In this document: piece by piece, positions 34,880-43,347 of the stretch | Layout of the letters: each line of letters opens with the position of its first letter | Position numbering within the stretch: position 1 is the stretch's first letter | Source: Eggerthellaceae bacterium | GTDB lineage: Bacteria > Actinomycetota > Coriobacteriia > Coriobacteriales > Eggerthellaceae | Assembly (NCBI GenBank): GCA_910575165.1 | Contig: CAJTDS010000009.1 | Location: 50,127 to 114,126, forward strand | DNA length: 64,000 bases | Direction of reading: 5' to 3' | Made by a program: the position numbers and the translations under genes | The notes under the pieces: generated by a model | Told to the model about the DNA's origin: nothing | Databases searched by the model: none | The model's input: the letters and a program-made list of their open reading frames with translations, nothing else

Positions 34880-36022
34880 ATGAGAAGACGAATCGGCATT
34901 GAAGACATCGAGGACATGGCCCTTGGCGCCACGGTCCTGGGCGCGGGCGGCGGCGGCGACCCCTACGTGGGCAAGCTCATGGTCATCGAGGCCATCCGCA
35001 AGTACGGCGACATTGAGTTGATCAGCCCCGACGAGGTGCCCGACGACGCCACCGTGGTGGTGTCGCAGATGATGGGCGCCCCCACCATCATGGTGGAGAA
35101 GGTGTGCAGCGGCGTTGAGCCCATGGTCACTTACGACGAAATGGTGAAGGAGCTGGGCGAGGAGCCCTACGCCATCTACGCTGTTGAGGCCGGCGGCGTG
35201 AATTCCATGATTCCGTTCATCCTGGGCGCCACGCGCCAGATTCCCGTGGTGGACGCCGACCTGATGGGCCGCGCGTTCCCCGAGCTGCAGATGACCACGC
35301 TGGGCATCAACGGCGTGAAGGGCATGCCCGCGGTGCTGGCCGACGAGAAGGGCAACACCGTCACCGTACGCGCCGTCGACGACGTGTGGCTGGAACGCAT
35401 CGCCCGCCAGGCCACCTCGGTCATGGGCGGCTACACCATTCTGGCTAGCTACCAGTGCACCGGCCGCCAGCTGAAGGAGTTCGGCATCCACGGCACGCCC
35501 ACCCTGTGCCAGGAAATCGGTCGCACCCTGCGCGAGGCGCGCGAGAACCATACCGACCCCATCGATGCGGTGCTGGAGGTAACAAAGGGATTCCGCCTGT
35601 TCAAGGGCAAGGTTGTGGACGTCGACCGCAAGACCGACGGCATGTTCGTGCGCGGGCAGGCCGTGGTTGACGGCCTTGACGACGACAAGGGCAGCCAGCT
35701 GGTCATCAAGTTCCAGAACGAGAACATCATCGCGCTCAAGGACGGCGAGCCGGTGTGCACGGCGCCCGACCTTATCGTGTCGCTGGACGCCGAGTCGGGC
35801 ACGCCGGTGACCACCGAGGGCCTGAAGTACGGCGCCCGCGTGGTGGTGTGCGGCCTGCCGTGCGACCCGCAGTGGCGCACGCCCCAGGGGCTCAAGGTAG
35901 TGGGGCCGCGCTACTTCGGCTACGACGTGGACTACGTGCCCATCGAGGAGCGCGCGGCAGCGGCAGGTCTTTCGGGAGCCTGCGGCAACGGAAAAACTGA
36001 CGGGGAAGGAGCGTGCGCGTAA
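34880..36022 (+). CDS. S-Me-THD family protein (DUF917), second paralogue
   Basis: A 380-residue paralogue of the preceding protein, similar over its whole length and clearly from tandem duplication. It keeps GATVLGAGGGGDPYVG, VVDADLMGRAFP and GLKYGARVVVCGLPCDPQWR and adds a short C-terminal tail. Differences cluster between residues 65 and 110 and near 205-215, where substrate contacts could differ. The start follows GGCAGGAG. Its stop overlaps the hydantoinase start (TAATG), so the two products are probably made in fixed ratio and may form a complex. Confidence 0.85.
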   Translation: MRRRIGIEDIEDMALGATVLGAGGGGDPYVGKLMVIEAIRKYGDIELISPDEVPDDATVVVSQMMGAPTIMVEKVCSGVEPMVTYDEMVKELGEEPYAIYAVEAGGVNSMIPFILGATRQIPVVDADLMGRAFPELQMTTLGINGVKGMPAVLADEKGNTVTVRAVDDVWLERIARQATSVMGGYTILASYQCTGRQLKEFGIHGTPTLCQEIGRTLREARENHTDPIDAVLEVTKGFRLFKGKVVDVDRKTDGMFVRGQAVVDGLDDDKGSQLVIKFQNENIIALKDGEPVCTAPDLIVSLDAESGTPVTTEGLKYGARVVVCGLPCDPQWRTPQGLKVVGPRYFGYDVDYVPIEERAAAAGLSGACGNGKTDGEGACA

Positions 36023-37605
36023 TGGCATCGAGCAACGAGCGCACCTGGCGTCTTGGCATCGACGTCGGCGGCACGAACACCGACGCGGTCATCATCGACG
36101 GCAATCTGAAGTTGGTGGCCGCCACGAAAAGTCCCACCACCGAGGACGTGATGAGCGGCATCGAGGCCGCCATGCACGAGGTGGTGAGCCAGATTGGGCC
36201 CGAGGCGGCGAAGAACATCGGCTTCGCCATGCTGGGCACCACCCATTGCACCAACGCCATCGTGGAGCGCAAGCGCCTGAACAAGGTGGTGGCGTTGCGT
36301 ATCGGCGCGCCGGCCACCACGGCCATCAGCTGCATGGCCGATTGGCCCCAGCAGCTGAAGGATGCCATGAGCGTGCGCGACTTCATCGTGCACGGCGGCC
36401 ACGAGTTCAACGGCCAGCTCATCAACGACCTGGTGGAGCAGGAGATTCGCGAGGTGGCCCGCACCGTGCGCGATGAAGGCTTCGAGTCCGTGGCGGTGAC
36501 CAGCGTGTTCTCGCCCGTGTCCGACGCCCACGAGGTGCGTGCCGGCCAGATCCTGCGCGAGGAGCTGGGCGAGGACTTCCCCATTTCGCTGTCGAGCGAG
36601 ATCGGCACGCTCGGGTTCCTGGAGCGCGAGAACGCCACCATCCTGAACGCCGCGCTGCACGACGTGGCCATCACCACCGCGACCAGCTTCGAGGCGGCGC
36701 TTGCGGCCGAGGGCCTGACCGACGTGGCCGTGTACCTGGGCCAGAACGACGGCACCCTCATGAGCGTGGACTATGCGAAGCGCTATCCCATCTTCACCAT
36801 CGCCTGCGGTCCCACCAACTCCATTCGCGGCGCGTCGTTCCTTACCAAGGAAAAGGACGCCGTTGTGGTCGATATCGGCGGTACCACCACCGACGTGGGC
36901 GTGCTGACGCACGGCTTCCCCCGCGAGTCTATGGTGGCGGTCGAAATCGGCGATGTGCGCACGAACTTCCGCATGCCCGACCTGGTGAGCGTGGGTCTGG
37001 GCGGCGGCTCCATCGTGCGGCAGCAGCCCGACGGTTCCGTGACCGTGGGCCCCGACTCCGTGGGCTTTCGCGTAACCCGCGACGCGCTCTGCTTCGGCGG
37101 CGAGGTGCTTACGGCTACCGACATCGTGGTGGCGAAGGGAATCGCGCCTGGAGTGGGTGACCCGTCCCTGGTGGCCGGTCTGGACCCGGCCCTGGTGGAG
37201 GTGGCCTACGCCGAGATCACCCGCATCATCGAGGACGCGGTGGACGCCATGAAGACCTCCGCCGGCGACATCACCGTCATCCTGGTGGGCGGCGGCTCCA
37301 TCCTGGCTCCGTCGAAGCTGGAAGGCGCCGGAGAGGTGCTGCGCCCGGAGAACTTCGGCGTGGCTAACGCCATCGGCAGCGCCATCTCCCAGGTGTCCGG
37401 TCAGGTGCAGAAGGTCTACTCGCTCACCGACACGCCCCGCGACCAGGCCATTGCCAATGCCAAGGCGCTGGCTTGCGAGAACGCCATCGCCGCCGGGGCC
37501 GACCCTGACACCGTAGAGGTCATCGACGTGGAGGACATCCCGCTAGCTTACCTGGGCGACGCCCTGTGCGTGCGCGTGAAGGCCGTGGGCGACCTCATGC
37601 TGTAG
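36022..37605 (+). CDS. hydantoinase/oxoprolinase family protein (HyuA-like)
   Basis: A 527-residue ATP-dependent amidohydrolase-type subunit. The N-terminal actin-like fold shows LGIDVGGTNTDAVIID, followed by TTHCTNAIVERKRLNKV, the central IACGPTNSIRGA, VVDIGGTTTDVGVL and the C-terminal VILVGGGSILAPSKLEG. It is the short form, without the extended C-terminal regions of 5-oxoprolinase. It is coupled to the second DUF917 gene by a TAATG overlap. Together the three genes look like one ring-opening system; no HyuB homologue is present, and the DUF917 proteins may take its place (inference). Confidence 0.88.
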   Translation: MASSNERTWRLGIDVGGTNTDAVIIDGNLKLVAATKSPTTEDVMSGIEAAMHEVVSQIGPEAAKNIGFAMLGTTHCTNAIVERKRLNKVVALRIGAPATTAISCMADWPQQLKDAMSVRDFIVHGGHEFNGQLINDLVEQEIREVARTVRDEGFESVAVTSVFSPVSDAHEVRAGQILREELGEDFPISLSSEIGTLGFLERENATILNAALHDVAITTATSFEAALAAEGLTDVAVYLGQNDGTLMSVDYAKRYPIFTIACGPTNSIRGASFLTKEKDAVVVDIGGTTTDVGVLTHGFPRESMVAVEIGDVRTNFRMPDLVSVGLGGGSIVRQQPDGSVTVGPDSVGFRVTRDALCFGGEVLTATDIVVAKGIAPGVGDPSLVAGLDPALVEVAYAEITRIIEDAVDAMKTSAGDITVILVGGGSILAPSKLEGAGEVLRPENFGVANAIGSAISQVSGQVQKVYSLTDTPRDQAIANAKALACENAIAAGADPDTVEVIDVEDIPLAYLGDALCVRVKAVGDLML

Positions 37606-37647
37606 GGCGCGACGCCGGCAAGCTCGGTATTCAAGCTGGTTTCAGGT

Positions 37648-37675
37648 GCAGGCCCCTGCTTCGGCGGGGGTCTGC
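37648..37675 (+). terminator. stem-loop with TTCG tetraloop after the hydantoinase operon
   Basis: The GCAGGCCCC arm pairs imperfectly with GGGGGTCTGC around a TTCG loop. There is no T run, so termination would be weak. Confidence 0.4.
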
Positions 37676-37738
37676 TCGTGGTACGCTGAAAATGCTATGG
37701 GTCGGCAGGATCAAGCGGTTCCCAGGAAAGGACGTGCC

Positions 37739-38974
37739 ATGATAGTCCTCGTGGTCAATGCGGGCAGTTCCACGTTGAAATGCCAGCTTATTCAAACGGA
37801 CGGCAAGATTCGCCTGATGAAGAGCCTGGCCGAGCGCATCGGGGACGCGGATGCCGTCATGGAGGTGGCTTTCGCGCCGAACTTCCAGAAGCAGGTGTTT
37901 CCTGTGCCCGGGCTTACGGTGGAGCAGTGCCTGGGCCGCCTGCTGGACCTGCTGGCTACCGATCCGGCGTCTCCCATAGGCAGCCTGTCCGAAATCCAGG
38001 CCGTGGGCAACCGCATCGTGGCCGGCGGCGAGTACTTCAGCGAATCGGTGCTGGTTGACGACGAGGTGTTCGCGAAGCTGCTGCGCTGCGAGGAGCTGGC
38101 GCCGCTGCACAACCCCCACGCCGACGCCTGCATCCGCCTGGTGGCCGAGCGCTTGCCCGGCGTGCCGCAATCCGCCGTGTTCGACACTGCCTTCCACCAG
38201 ACCATGCCGCCGAAGGCATACATGTACCCGCTGCCCATGCACTACTACACCGACGAGGGCATCCGCCGCTACGGCGCCCACGGAACCAGCCACCGCTACG
38301 CGGCGCAGCAGGCGGCCAACCTGCTGGAACGGCCGCTGGAGGACTTGGGGCTCATCACCTGCCACTTGGGCAGCGGCGGCTCCATCACCGCGGTGAACCA
38401 CGGGCGCTCCGTCGACACCACCATGGGCTTCACGCCGCTTGAAGGGCTCATGATGGGCACGCGCTCCGGCTCCATCGACCCGGCCATCGTCACCTACATC
38501 ATGCGCCGCGACGGCCTCAGCTTCGACGAGATGGACGCCATCCTGAACAAGGAGTCGGGCATCTTGGGAATTTCGGGCATCAGCTCGGACATGCGCACGG
38601 TGCTGCAGGCGGCCGAGGGCGGCGACGAGAACGCCGAGCTTGCGGTGGACATGTACGTGTACAAGGTGCAGAAGGCCATCGGCTCGTTCTATGCGGCTAT
38701 GACCAGGACCGACGCCGTGGTGATGACGGCGGGCATTGGCGAGAACTCGGCCCAGCTGCGTGAGCGCATCTTCGCGGGCCTGGCGCACATGGGCATGATC
38801 CTGGACAAGGAGAAGAACCACGTGGTGGGCGCCATCGGCACGAACCGCATCGTGAGCATCGACGACAGCCCTATCAAGATCTGCGTGGTCACCACCGACG
38901 AGGAGATGCGCATCGCCCGCGAAACCGACGCTCTTGTCAGTGAGGAGCACGCCAAGGAACCGCCGCAAGCCTAG
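37739..38974 (+). CDS. ackA: acetate kinase
   Basis: Interconverts acetyl phosphate plus ADP with acetate plus ATP. The 411-residue protein has all family marks: LVVNAGSSTLKC, the FDTAFHQTMP loop, YGAHGTSHRY, ITCHLGSGGSI, MGFTPLEGLMMGTRSGSIDP and TAGIGENS. The ATG at 37739 follows CCAGGAAAGG; earlier in-frame starts lack a site. No phosphotransacetylase gene is adjacent. It has its own spacing from the upstream hydantoinase operon, so any link to that pathway is inference. Confidence 0.96.
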   Translation: MIVLVVNAGSSTLKCQLIQTDGKIRLMKSLAERIGDADAVMEVAFAPNFQKQVFPVPGLTVEQCLGRLLDLLATDPASPIGSLSEIQAVGNRIVAGGEYFSESVLVDDEVFAKLLRCEELAPLHNPHADACIRLVAERLPGVPQSAVFDTAFHQTMPPKAYMYPLPMHYYTDEGIRRYGAHGTSHRYAAQQAANLLERPLEDLGLITCHLGSGGSITAVNHGRSVDTTMGFTPLEGLMMGTRSGSIDPAIVTYIMRRDGLSFDEMDAILNKESGILGISGISSDMRTVLQAAEGGDENAELAVDMYVYKVQKAIGSFYAAMTRTDAVVMTAGIGENSAQLRERIFAGLAHMGMILDKEKNHVVGAIGTNRIVSIDDSPIKICVVTTDEEMRIARETDALVSEEHAKEPPQA

Positions 38975-39010
38975 GGAGCGGGCGTGGCGATGGTCGGCGC
39001 GCCCTCGGAA

Positions 39011-39145
39011 TCTTACTTGCTCGTCATTTGCTCCTTACTTGCTTTTTTGGGGCGAAAACCGGGCGATTTTCGGGTACGCTTCGGAAAGTACCAGTTCACG
39101 GCGGCATGCTTGCGAAGAATCTTGCTTGCTCGTCATTTGCTTTTT
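39011..39145. repeat. 135-bp direct repeat, left copy
   Basis: Matches 40666-40800 at 134 of 135 positions (G for A at 39122). It carries several ACTTGCT heptamers and TGCTCGTCATTTGCT twice, plus a CGAAAA/TTTTCG hairpin. After the repeat, two more CACTTGCTT-like units follow only on this side. It is directly upstream of the AlbA_2 gene, so it may hold its promoter or operator. Confidence 0.93.
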
Positions 39146-39200
39146 ACTTGCTTCTCACTTGCTTCCCTCGTAAACTACGTGCAGTGAAAGGGGGATTCCC

Positions 39201-40655
39201 GTGATACAGAATGCTGTCGAGCTCGTCAAGAACCTTCGGTCGTACCCCGAGGAAGTCGAACATGTCGAGTTCAAAAGGAACTTCTCCGAAGCGAAAAAAG
39301 AGGCGGAGGATATCTCCGCGCTGGCCAACTCCGCTGCTTACCATGGCGTGCCGGCGGCCTACAAGGTGTGGGGAATCGACGATGCTACCCATGACGTGAT
39401 CGGGACTACGTTCAACCCCCGAAGCAAGAAAGTTGGCAACCAGCCGCTCGAGTTGTGGTTGCGTCAGCATTTGAGCGATAACGCTGACTTCGAGTTCGAG
39501 GTTTTTGATTGCGATGGAAAACAGCTGGTCGTCCTCAAGATCTTACCTGCAACGAGTTATCCGGTGACCTACGATCACCATGCGTTCATCCGTACCGATT
39601 CGTCCACCCATGCTCTTCGGAACGGCTCTGCCCAAGAGTCGGCGCTTTGGAGGAAGATACAGCAGTCGTCTTTTGAATCCCAGGTTGCCTTGGAAGACGC
39701 CAGCTTGGACGAGGCGTTGGCGTTGATCGATTACTCCCAGTACTTTGAGCTTCTGGATATTCCCCAGCCGGCAAGCTGCGACTCGATTGCGCACTACCTC
39801 GTGAAAGATGACCTTCTGGTCGAGCAGGACGACGGGCGCTATGGCATCACGAACCTGGGCGCTCTTTTGTTTGCCAAGGACCTCTCGGCATTTCCCTCGG
39901 TGCGCAGAAAGAAGCTTCGCATTGCTCGCTACCAGGGTAAAAGCCGAATTGACGAACGCATTGAACGAGAGTTTTCCGAAGGCTATGCGGTCATGCTTGG
40001 TACCGCTTACAGTTACATCGACGGTCTTGTCGCAGCGGGCGATGTTCTCGAAGGGGTGCGCAGGGAGAGCCGGCGGGCGTATTCGGAGGTCTCGCTGCGC
40101 GAGCTGGTGGTGAATGCGCTGATTCATCAGGATTTCTCGGTTACGGGCACCGGTCCTGTGGTCGAGGTGTTCGATGATCGCATAGAGATTACGAACCCGG
40201 GCGAGCCCTTGGTGGACATCGACCGAATCGTCAACGATCCGCCGCGCTCGCGCAACGAAATGCTCTCTGCTCTGATGAGGCGCTTCGGCTATTGCGAGGA
40301 AGCGGGAAGCGGGTGGGACAAGATCATGCGGGGAAGCGAGGTGTACCGCTCGCCTTGTCCGTTGATTGAAATCAAGGCTGCCTCCAGCATGCGCGTGACG
40401 CTTTTCCAGCCGCGTGACTTCAAGAACCTCACCCTGGAAGAGCGCCTGCAAGCTTGCTATTGGCATGCCTGCGTTGCGTACGAAGCGCGCAGCTACATCA
40501 CGAACGCGACACTGCGCGAGCGCTTCGGCGTGAGCGGGAGCAATTCGGCGCAAATCTCGCGGCTTATCAAGCAGGCCGTCGAATCCGAGCTGATTAAGCC
40601 TGTGGATCCCGACGCCTCGCCGAAGTATATGCGCTATCAGCCCTCCTGGGTTTAA
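39201..40655 (+). CDS. AlbA_2 / HATPase-type ATP-binding DNA-binding protein
   Basis: A 484-residue protein of the Schlafen-AlbA_2 group. The N-terminal AlbA_2 domain (about 15-135) has EHVEFKRNFSEA. The middle (about 180-400) ends in a GHKL-like ATP-binding part with SLRELVVNALIHQDF, EVFDDRIEITNPG and RNEMLSALMRRFGYCEEAGSGWDKI. A winged-helix-like end (about 435-480; RERFGVSGSNSAQISRLIKQ) probably binds DNA. The GTG start has GAAAGGGGG upstream. It is the only gene between the two 135-bp repeats. Relatives act as transcription regulators or in phage-defence islands; the role here is not known. Confidence 0.85.
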   Translation: MIQNAVELVKNLRSYPEEVEHVEFKRNFSEAKKEAEDISALANSAAYHGVPAAYKVWGIDDATHDVIGTTFNPRSKKVGNQPLELWLRQHLSDNADFEFEVFDCDGKQLVVLKILPATSYPVTYDHHAFIRTDSSTHALRNGSAQESALWRKIQQSSFESQVALEDASLDEALALIDYSQYFELLDIPQPASCDSIAHYLVKDDLLVEQDDGRYGITNLGALLFAKDLSAFPSVRRKKLRIARYQGKSRIDERIEREFSEGYAVMLGTAYSYIDGLVAAGDVLEGVRRESRRAYSEVSLRELVVNALIHQDFSVTGTGPVVEVFDDRIEITNPGEPLVDIDRIVNDPPRSRNEMLSALMRRFGYCEEAGSGWDKIMRGSEVYRSPCPLIEIKAASSMRVTLFQPRDFKNLTLEERLQACYWHACVAYEARSYITNATLRERFGVSGSNSAQISRLIKQAVESELIKPVDPDASPKYMRYQPSWV

Positions 40656-40665
40656 GGGTCGGCTC

Positions 40666-40800
40666 TCTTACTTGCTCGTCATTTGCTCCTTACTTGCTTT
40701 TTTGGGGCGAAAACCGGGCGATTTTCGGGTACGCTTCGGAAAGTACCAGTTCACGGCGGCATGCTTGCGAAGAATCTTACTTGCTCGTCATTTGCTTTTT
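40666..40800. repeat. 135-bp direct repeat, right copy
   Basis: Right-hand partner of 39011-39145, beginning 10 bp after the stop of the AlbA_2 gene. Same orientation, one mismatch. Recombination between the two copies would remove 1,655 bp with exactly the one gene. Confidence 0.93.
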
Positions 40801-40979
40801 GCGGCTCCGAGCCCTTTTCGGCGGGCTTTCACAGGCCGGTGCGGTGTTGGTGGCGGGCATCACGACCTTCGGCGCTTCACTTTCCGTCAACGGGCGGCTT
40901 GAACGATGGCGAAGCGAGGGCGGGTGCATCATAATGGGAGGATGCGAACAGCAGCGAATTTGCGGAAAGGCGGCATTCT

Positions 40980-42407
40980 GTGGACGAAGAGCGGCTTGTA
41001 GGGCGAATCGACGAGTATCTGGATGCCCATTGGGACGATATGGTGGCCGACATCGATGCGCTGGTGCGTATTCCCAGCTATTTGGAGGAGGACAAGGCGG
41101 ACGCAGATGCGGCTGCGCCTTTCGGGCCCGGGCCTCGTGCGGCGCTGACGGCGGCACTTGACCGGGCGGCGGCCATGGGCTTTGCCACCCAGGACGTGGA
41201 CGGCTACATGGGCATCGCCGATCTGCCCGGCGAGAGCGACACGCAGATCGGCATCATCGGGCATATGGACGTGGTGCCCGAAGGCCCCGGCTGGACGTTC
41301 CCGCCGTTCCAGGTCACGCGCAAGGACGGTTACCTTATCGGCCGAGGCGTCATTGACGACAAGGGGCCGTCGGTGGTGGCGCTGTGGGCCATGAAGTTCT
41401 GGAAGGACCTGCAGGACGAAGGCGCGACGGCGCGCTTCCCCTACACGGTGCGCTTTCTGTTCGGCACCAACGAGGAGACGGGCATGGGCGACGTGCCCTA
41501 CTACCTCGAGCGCTACGACGACCCGGCCTTCCTTTTCACTCCCGATGCGGAATTCCCCGTGTGCTACGGCGAGAAGGGCACCTTCCACGGGCGCATCCTA
41601 AGCGAGCCCATGGTCGAGCGCAACGTGCTGGAACTGCATGGCGGGGCCGCCGAGAACGCGGTGCCCGGCCAGGCCGAGGCGCTGGTACGGGTGGCGCCCG
41701 GCACGAAGCTCGAGAGCGCCGATCGCGTGCAGGTGCTGTGGCCGGCCGACAACCAGGTGCGCCTGGTGGCCTCGGGCAAGAGCGCCCATGCCTCCATGCC
41801 CGAAGGCGGCGTGAGCGCCATCGGGCTGCTGGTGGACTACCTGCTGGAGAACCAGCTGCTCACGAACAAAGAGCGGGCGTTCTTCGGTTTCGAGAAGAAG
41901 TTGCTGGGCCATACCGACGGAAGCGGCGTGGGCCTTGCGTGCGCCGACGAGCACTTCGGGCCGCTGACCATCGTTGGCGGCACGGTGGCCACGGAAGGCG
42001 ACCGCTTCGTGCAGACCGTGGACAGCCGTTTCCCCACCGCCACCTCGGCCGACGAGATTCTGGAGACGCTGCAGCTGGAAGCGGGCAAGGTGGGTGCCGA
42101 AGTTGATCAGACGCTGGCCATGGACCCGTTCCTGGTGCCGCCGGACAGCCCGGTCATCCAGGCGCTGCTGAAGGCCTACAACGAGGCCACCGGCGACAAT
42201 GCGAAGCCCTTCACCATTGGCGGCGGCACCTACGCGCGCAAGTTCGCCTGCGCCGCCAGCTTCGGCCCGGAGATGCTGGGCCAGCGCAACCCCGACTGGG
42301 TGGGCGCCATGCACGGCCCCGACGAGGGCGTGTCTGAGGAGCTGCTGCGCCAGGCGTTCCGCATCTACGCGCTGACCTTGGGCGAGCTGATGGCGCTGGA
42401 TTTGTAG
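40980..42407 (+). CDS. M20-family metallopeptidase (PepV/Sapep-like dipeptidase)
   Basis: A 475-residue cytosolic zinc dipeptidase. Metal and catalytic residues are in IIGHMDVVPEG (His95, Asp97), GRGVIDDKGP (Asp126/127), TNEETGMGD (Glu165/166) and TPDAEFPVCYGEKG. A lid domain sits between about 195 and 330. The GTG at 40980 has GCGGAAAGGCGG upstream. It lies directly after the right direct repeat and before the ECF genes, on the same strand. Peptide uptake and cleavage is the likely role; PepV-type specificity is assigned from length and motifs only. Confidence 0.88.
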   Translation: MDEERLVGRIDEYLDAHWDDMVADIDALVRIPSYLEEDKADADAAAPFGPGPRAALTAALDRAAAMGFATQDVDGYMGIADLPGESDTQIGIIGHMDVVPEGPGWTFPPFQVTRKDGYLIGRGVIDDKGPSVVALWAMKFWKDLQDEGATARFPYTVRFLFGTNEETGMGDVPYYLERYDDPAFLFTPDAEFPVCYGEKGTFHGRILSEPMVERNVLELHGGAAENAVPGQAEALVRVAPGTKLESADRVQVLWPADNQVRLVASGKSAHASMPEGGVSAIGLLVDYLLENQLLTNKERAFFGFEKKLLGHTDGSGVGLACADEHFGPLTIVGGTVATEGDRFVQTVDSRFPTATSADEILETLQLEAGKVGAEVDQTLAMDPFLVPPDSPVIQALLKAYNEATGDNAKPFTIGGGTYARKFACAASFGPEMLGQRNPDWVGAMHGPDEGVSEELLRQAFRIYALTLGELMALDL

Positions 42408-42429
42408 GCTGCGGTAGACGGGGAAGAGC

Positions 42430-43347
42430 GTGGCGGTAGGGCGGCGAAGAGAGGCGAGGCGGCGGGTGGCCATGGAATCGTGGCATCTGGCGGCGCTGCT
42501 CGGCTTTTTCGCGGCGGCCCTGGTGCTGACGGTGGTGGTGCAGCGCCCGGCGTTCCAGGTGGCGGCCGCGGCCGCGGCTTTGGTGCTGCTGCTTTCGGTG
42601 CGTGGTGTGGCGGCGTGGCGGACGGTTGGGGCGCTGGTGCCGGTGGTTCTGGCGGTCGCACTAGTGAATCCCCTGGTGAACAGCCAGGGCGCCACGGTGA
42701 TCGCGATGCTCCCCTGGGGACGCCCCTACACGTTGGAGGCGTTGCTGTTCGGCGTGCAGACAGGCACCATGCTGGCCACCATGCTGTTGTGGTTCGCGAG
42801 CTTCAACGCGCTTGTGGCCGGCGAGAAGCTGTCGTATCTGATCGGCGGCTCGGCTCCGGGCGTCGCGCTGGTGTTCACGATGGTGCTGCAGCTGGTACCG
42901 CGGTTTCAGCGGCGGGCGCAGACGGTGTTCGCCGCCTTCGACGGGCTTGGCATGGGGCACGGTCGCGGCAGTGCGGCGCAACGCGTCCGCCAGGGCGCCC
43001 GGGAGCTTTCGGCGCTCACCGGCTGGGCGCTCGAAGGTTCCATCGTGACGGCCGACTCCATGCGCGCGCGGGGTTTCGGCAGCGGACGTCCCATGCGCCT
43101 GACGGTGTACCGGGTGGGTGCGGCGCAGGCGGCGGCTTGGGCGGCCATGGGGCTGCTGCTGGCGGTTGCGGTGGTGGGCATCGCGGGCGGATGCGCGACG
43201 GCGCAGTTCGTTCCTGTGGTTTCCTTCCCGCCGCCCGACGGGCTCTTTTGCGCGAGCTTGGTTTCGTTTACGCTGTTCCTAGCAATGCCTTCCCTGGTCA
43301 ACGCCGCAGAAAGGCTCCGATGGCGCTTATCGCTTTCCAGAATCTGA
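42430..43347 (+). CDS. ECF transporter T component
   Basis: Membrane coupling protein of an energy-coupling-factor vitamin or metal importer. The 305-residue protein has about six hydrophobic helices and the ADSMRARGFGSGRP coupling motif near residues 210-223, which contacts the ATPases. GTG at 42430 (GGGGAAGAGC upstream) is taken as start; ATG at 42472 is an alternative. The gene overlaps the ATPase gene by 28 bp. Order T, double ATPase, S makes this a self-contained, dedicated transporter. Confidence 0.85.
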   Translation: MAVGRRREARRRVAMESWHLAALLGFFAAALVLTVVVQRPAFQVAAAAAALVLLLSVRGVAAWRTVGALVPVVLAVALVNPLVNSQGATVIAMLPWGRPYTLEALLFGVQTGTMLATMLLWFASFNALVAGEKLSYLIGGSAPGVALVFTMVLQLVPRFQRRAQTVFAAFDGLGMGHGRGSAAQRVRQGARELSALTGWALEGSIVTADSMRARGFGSGRPMRLTVYRVGAAQAAAWAAMGLLLAVAVVGIAGGCATAQFVPVVSFPPPDGLFCASLVSFTLFLAMPSLVNAAERLRWRLSLSRI

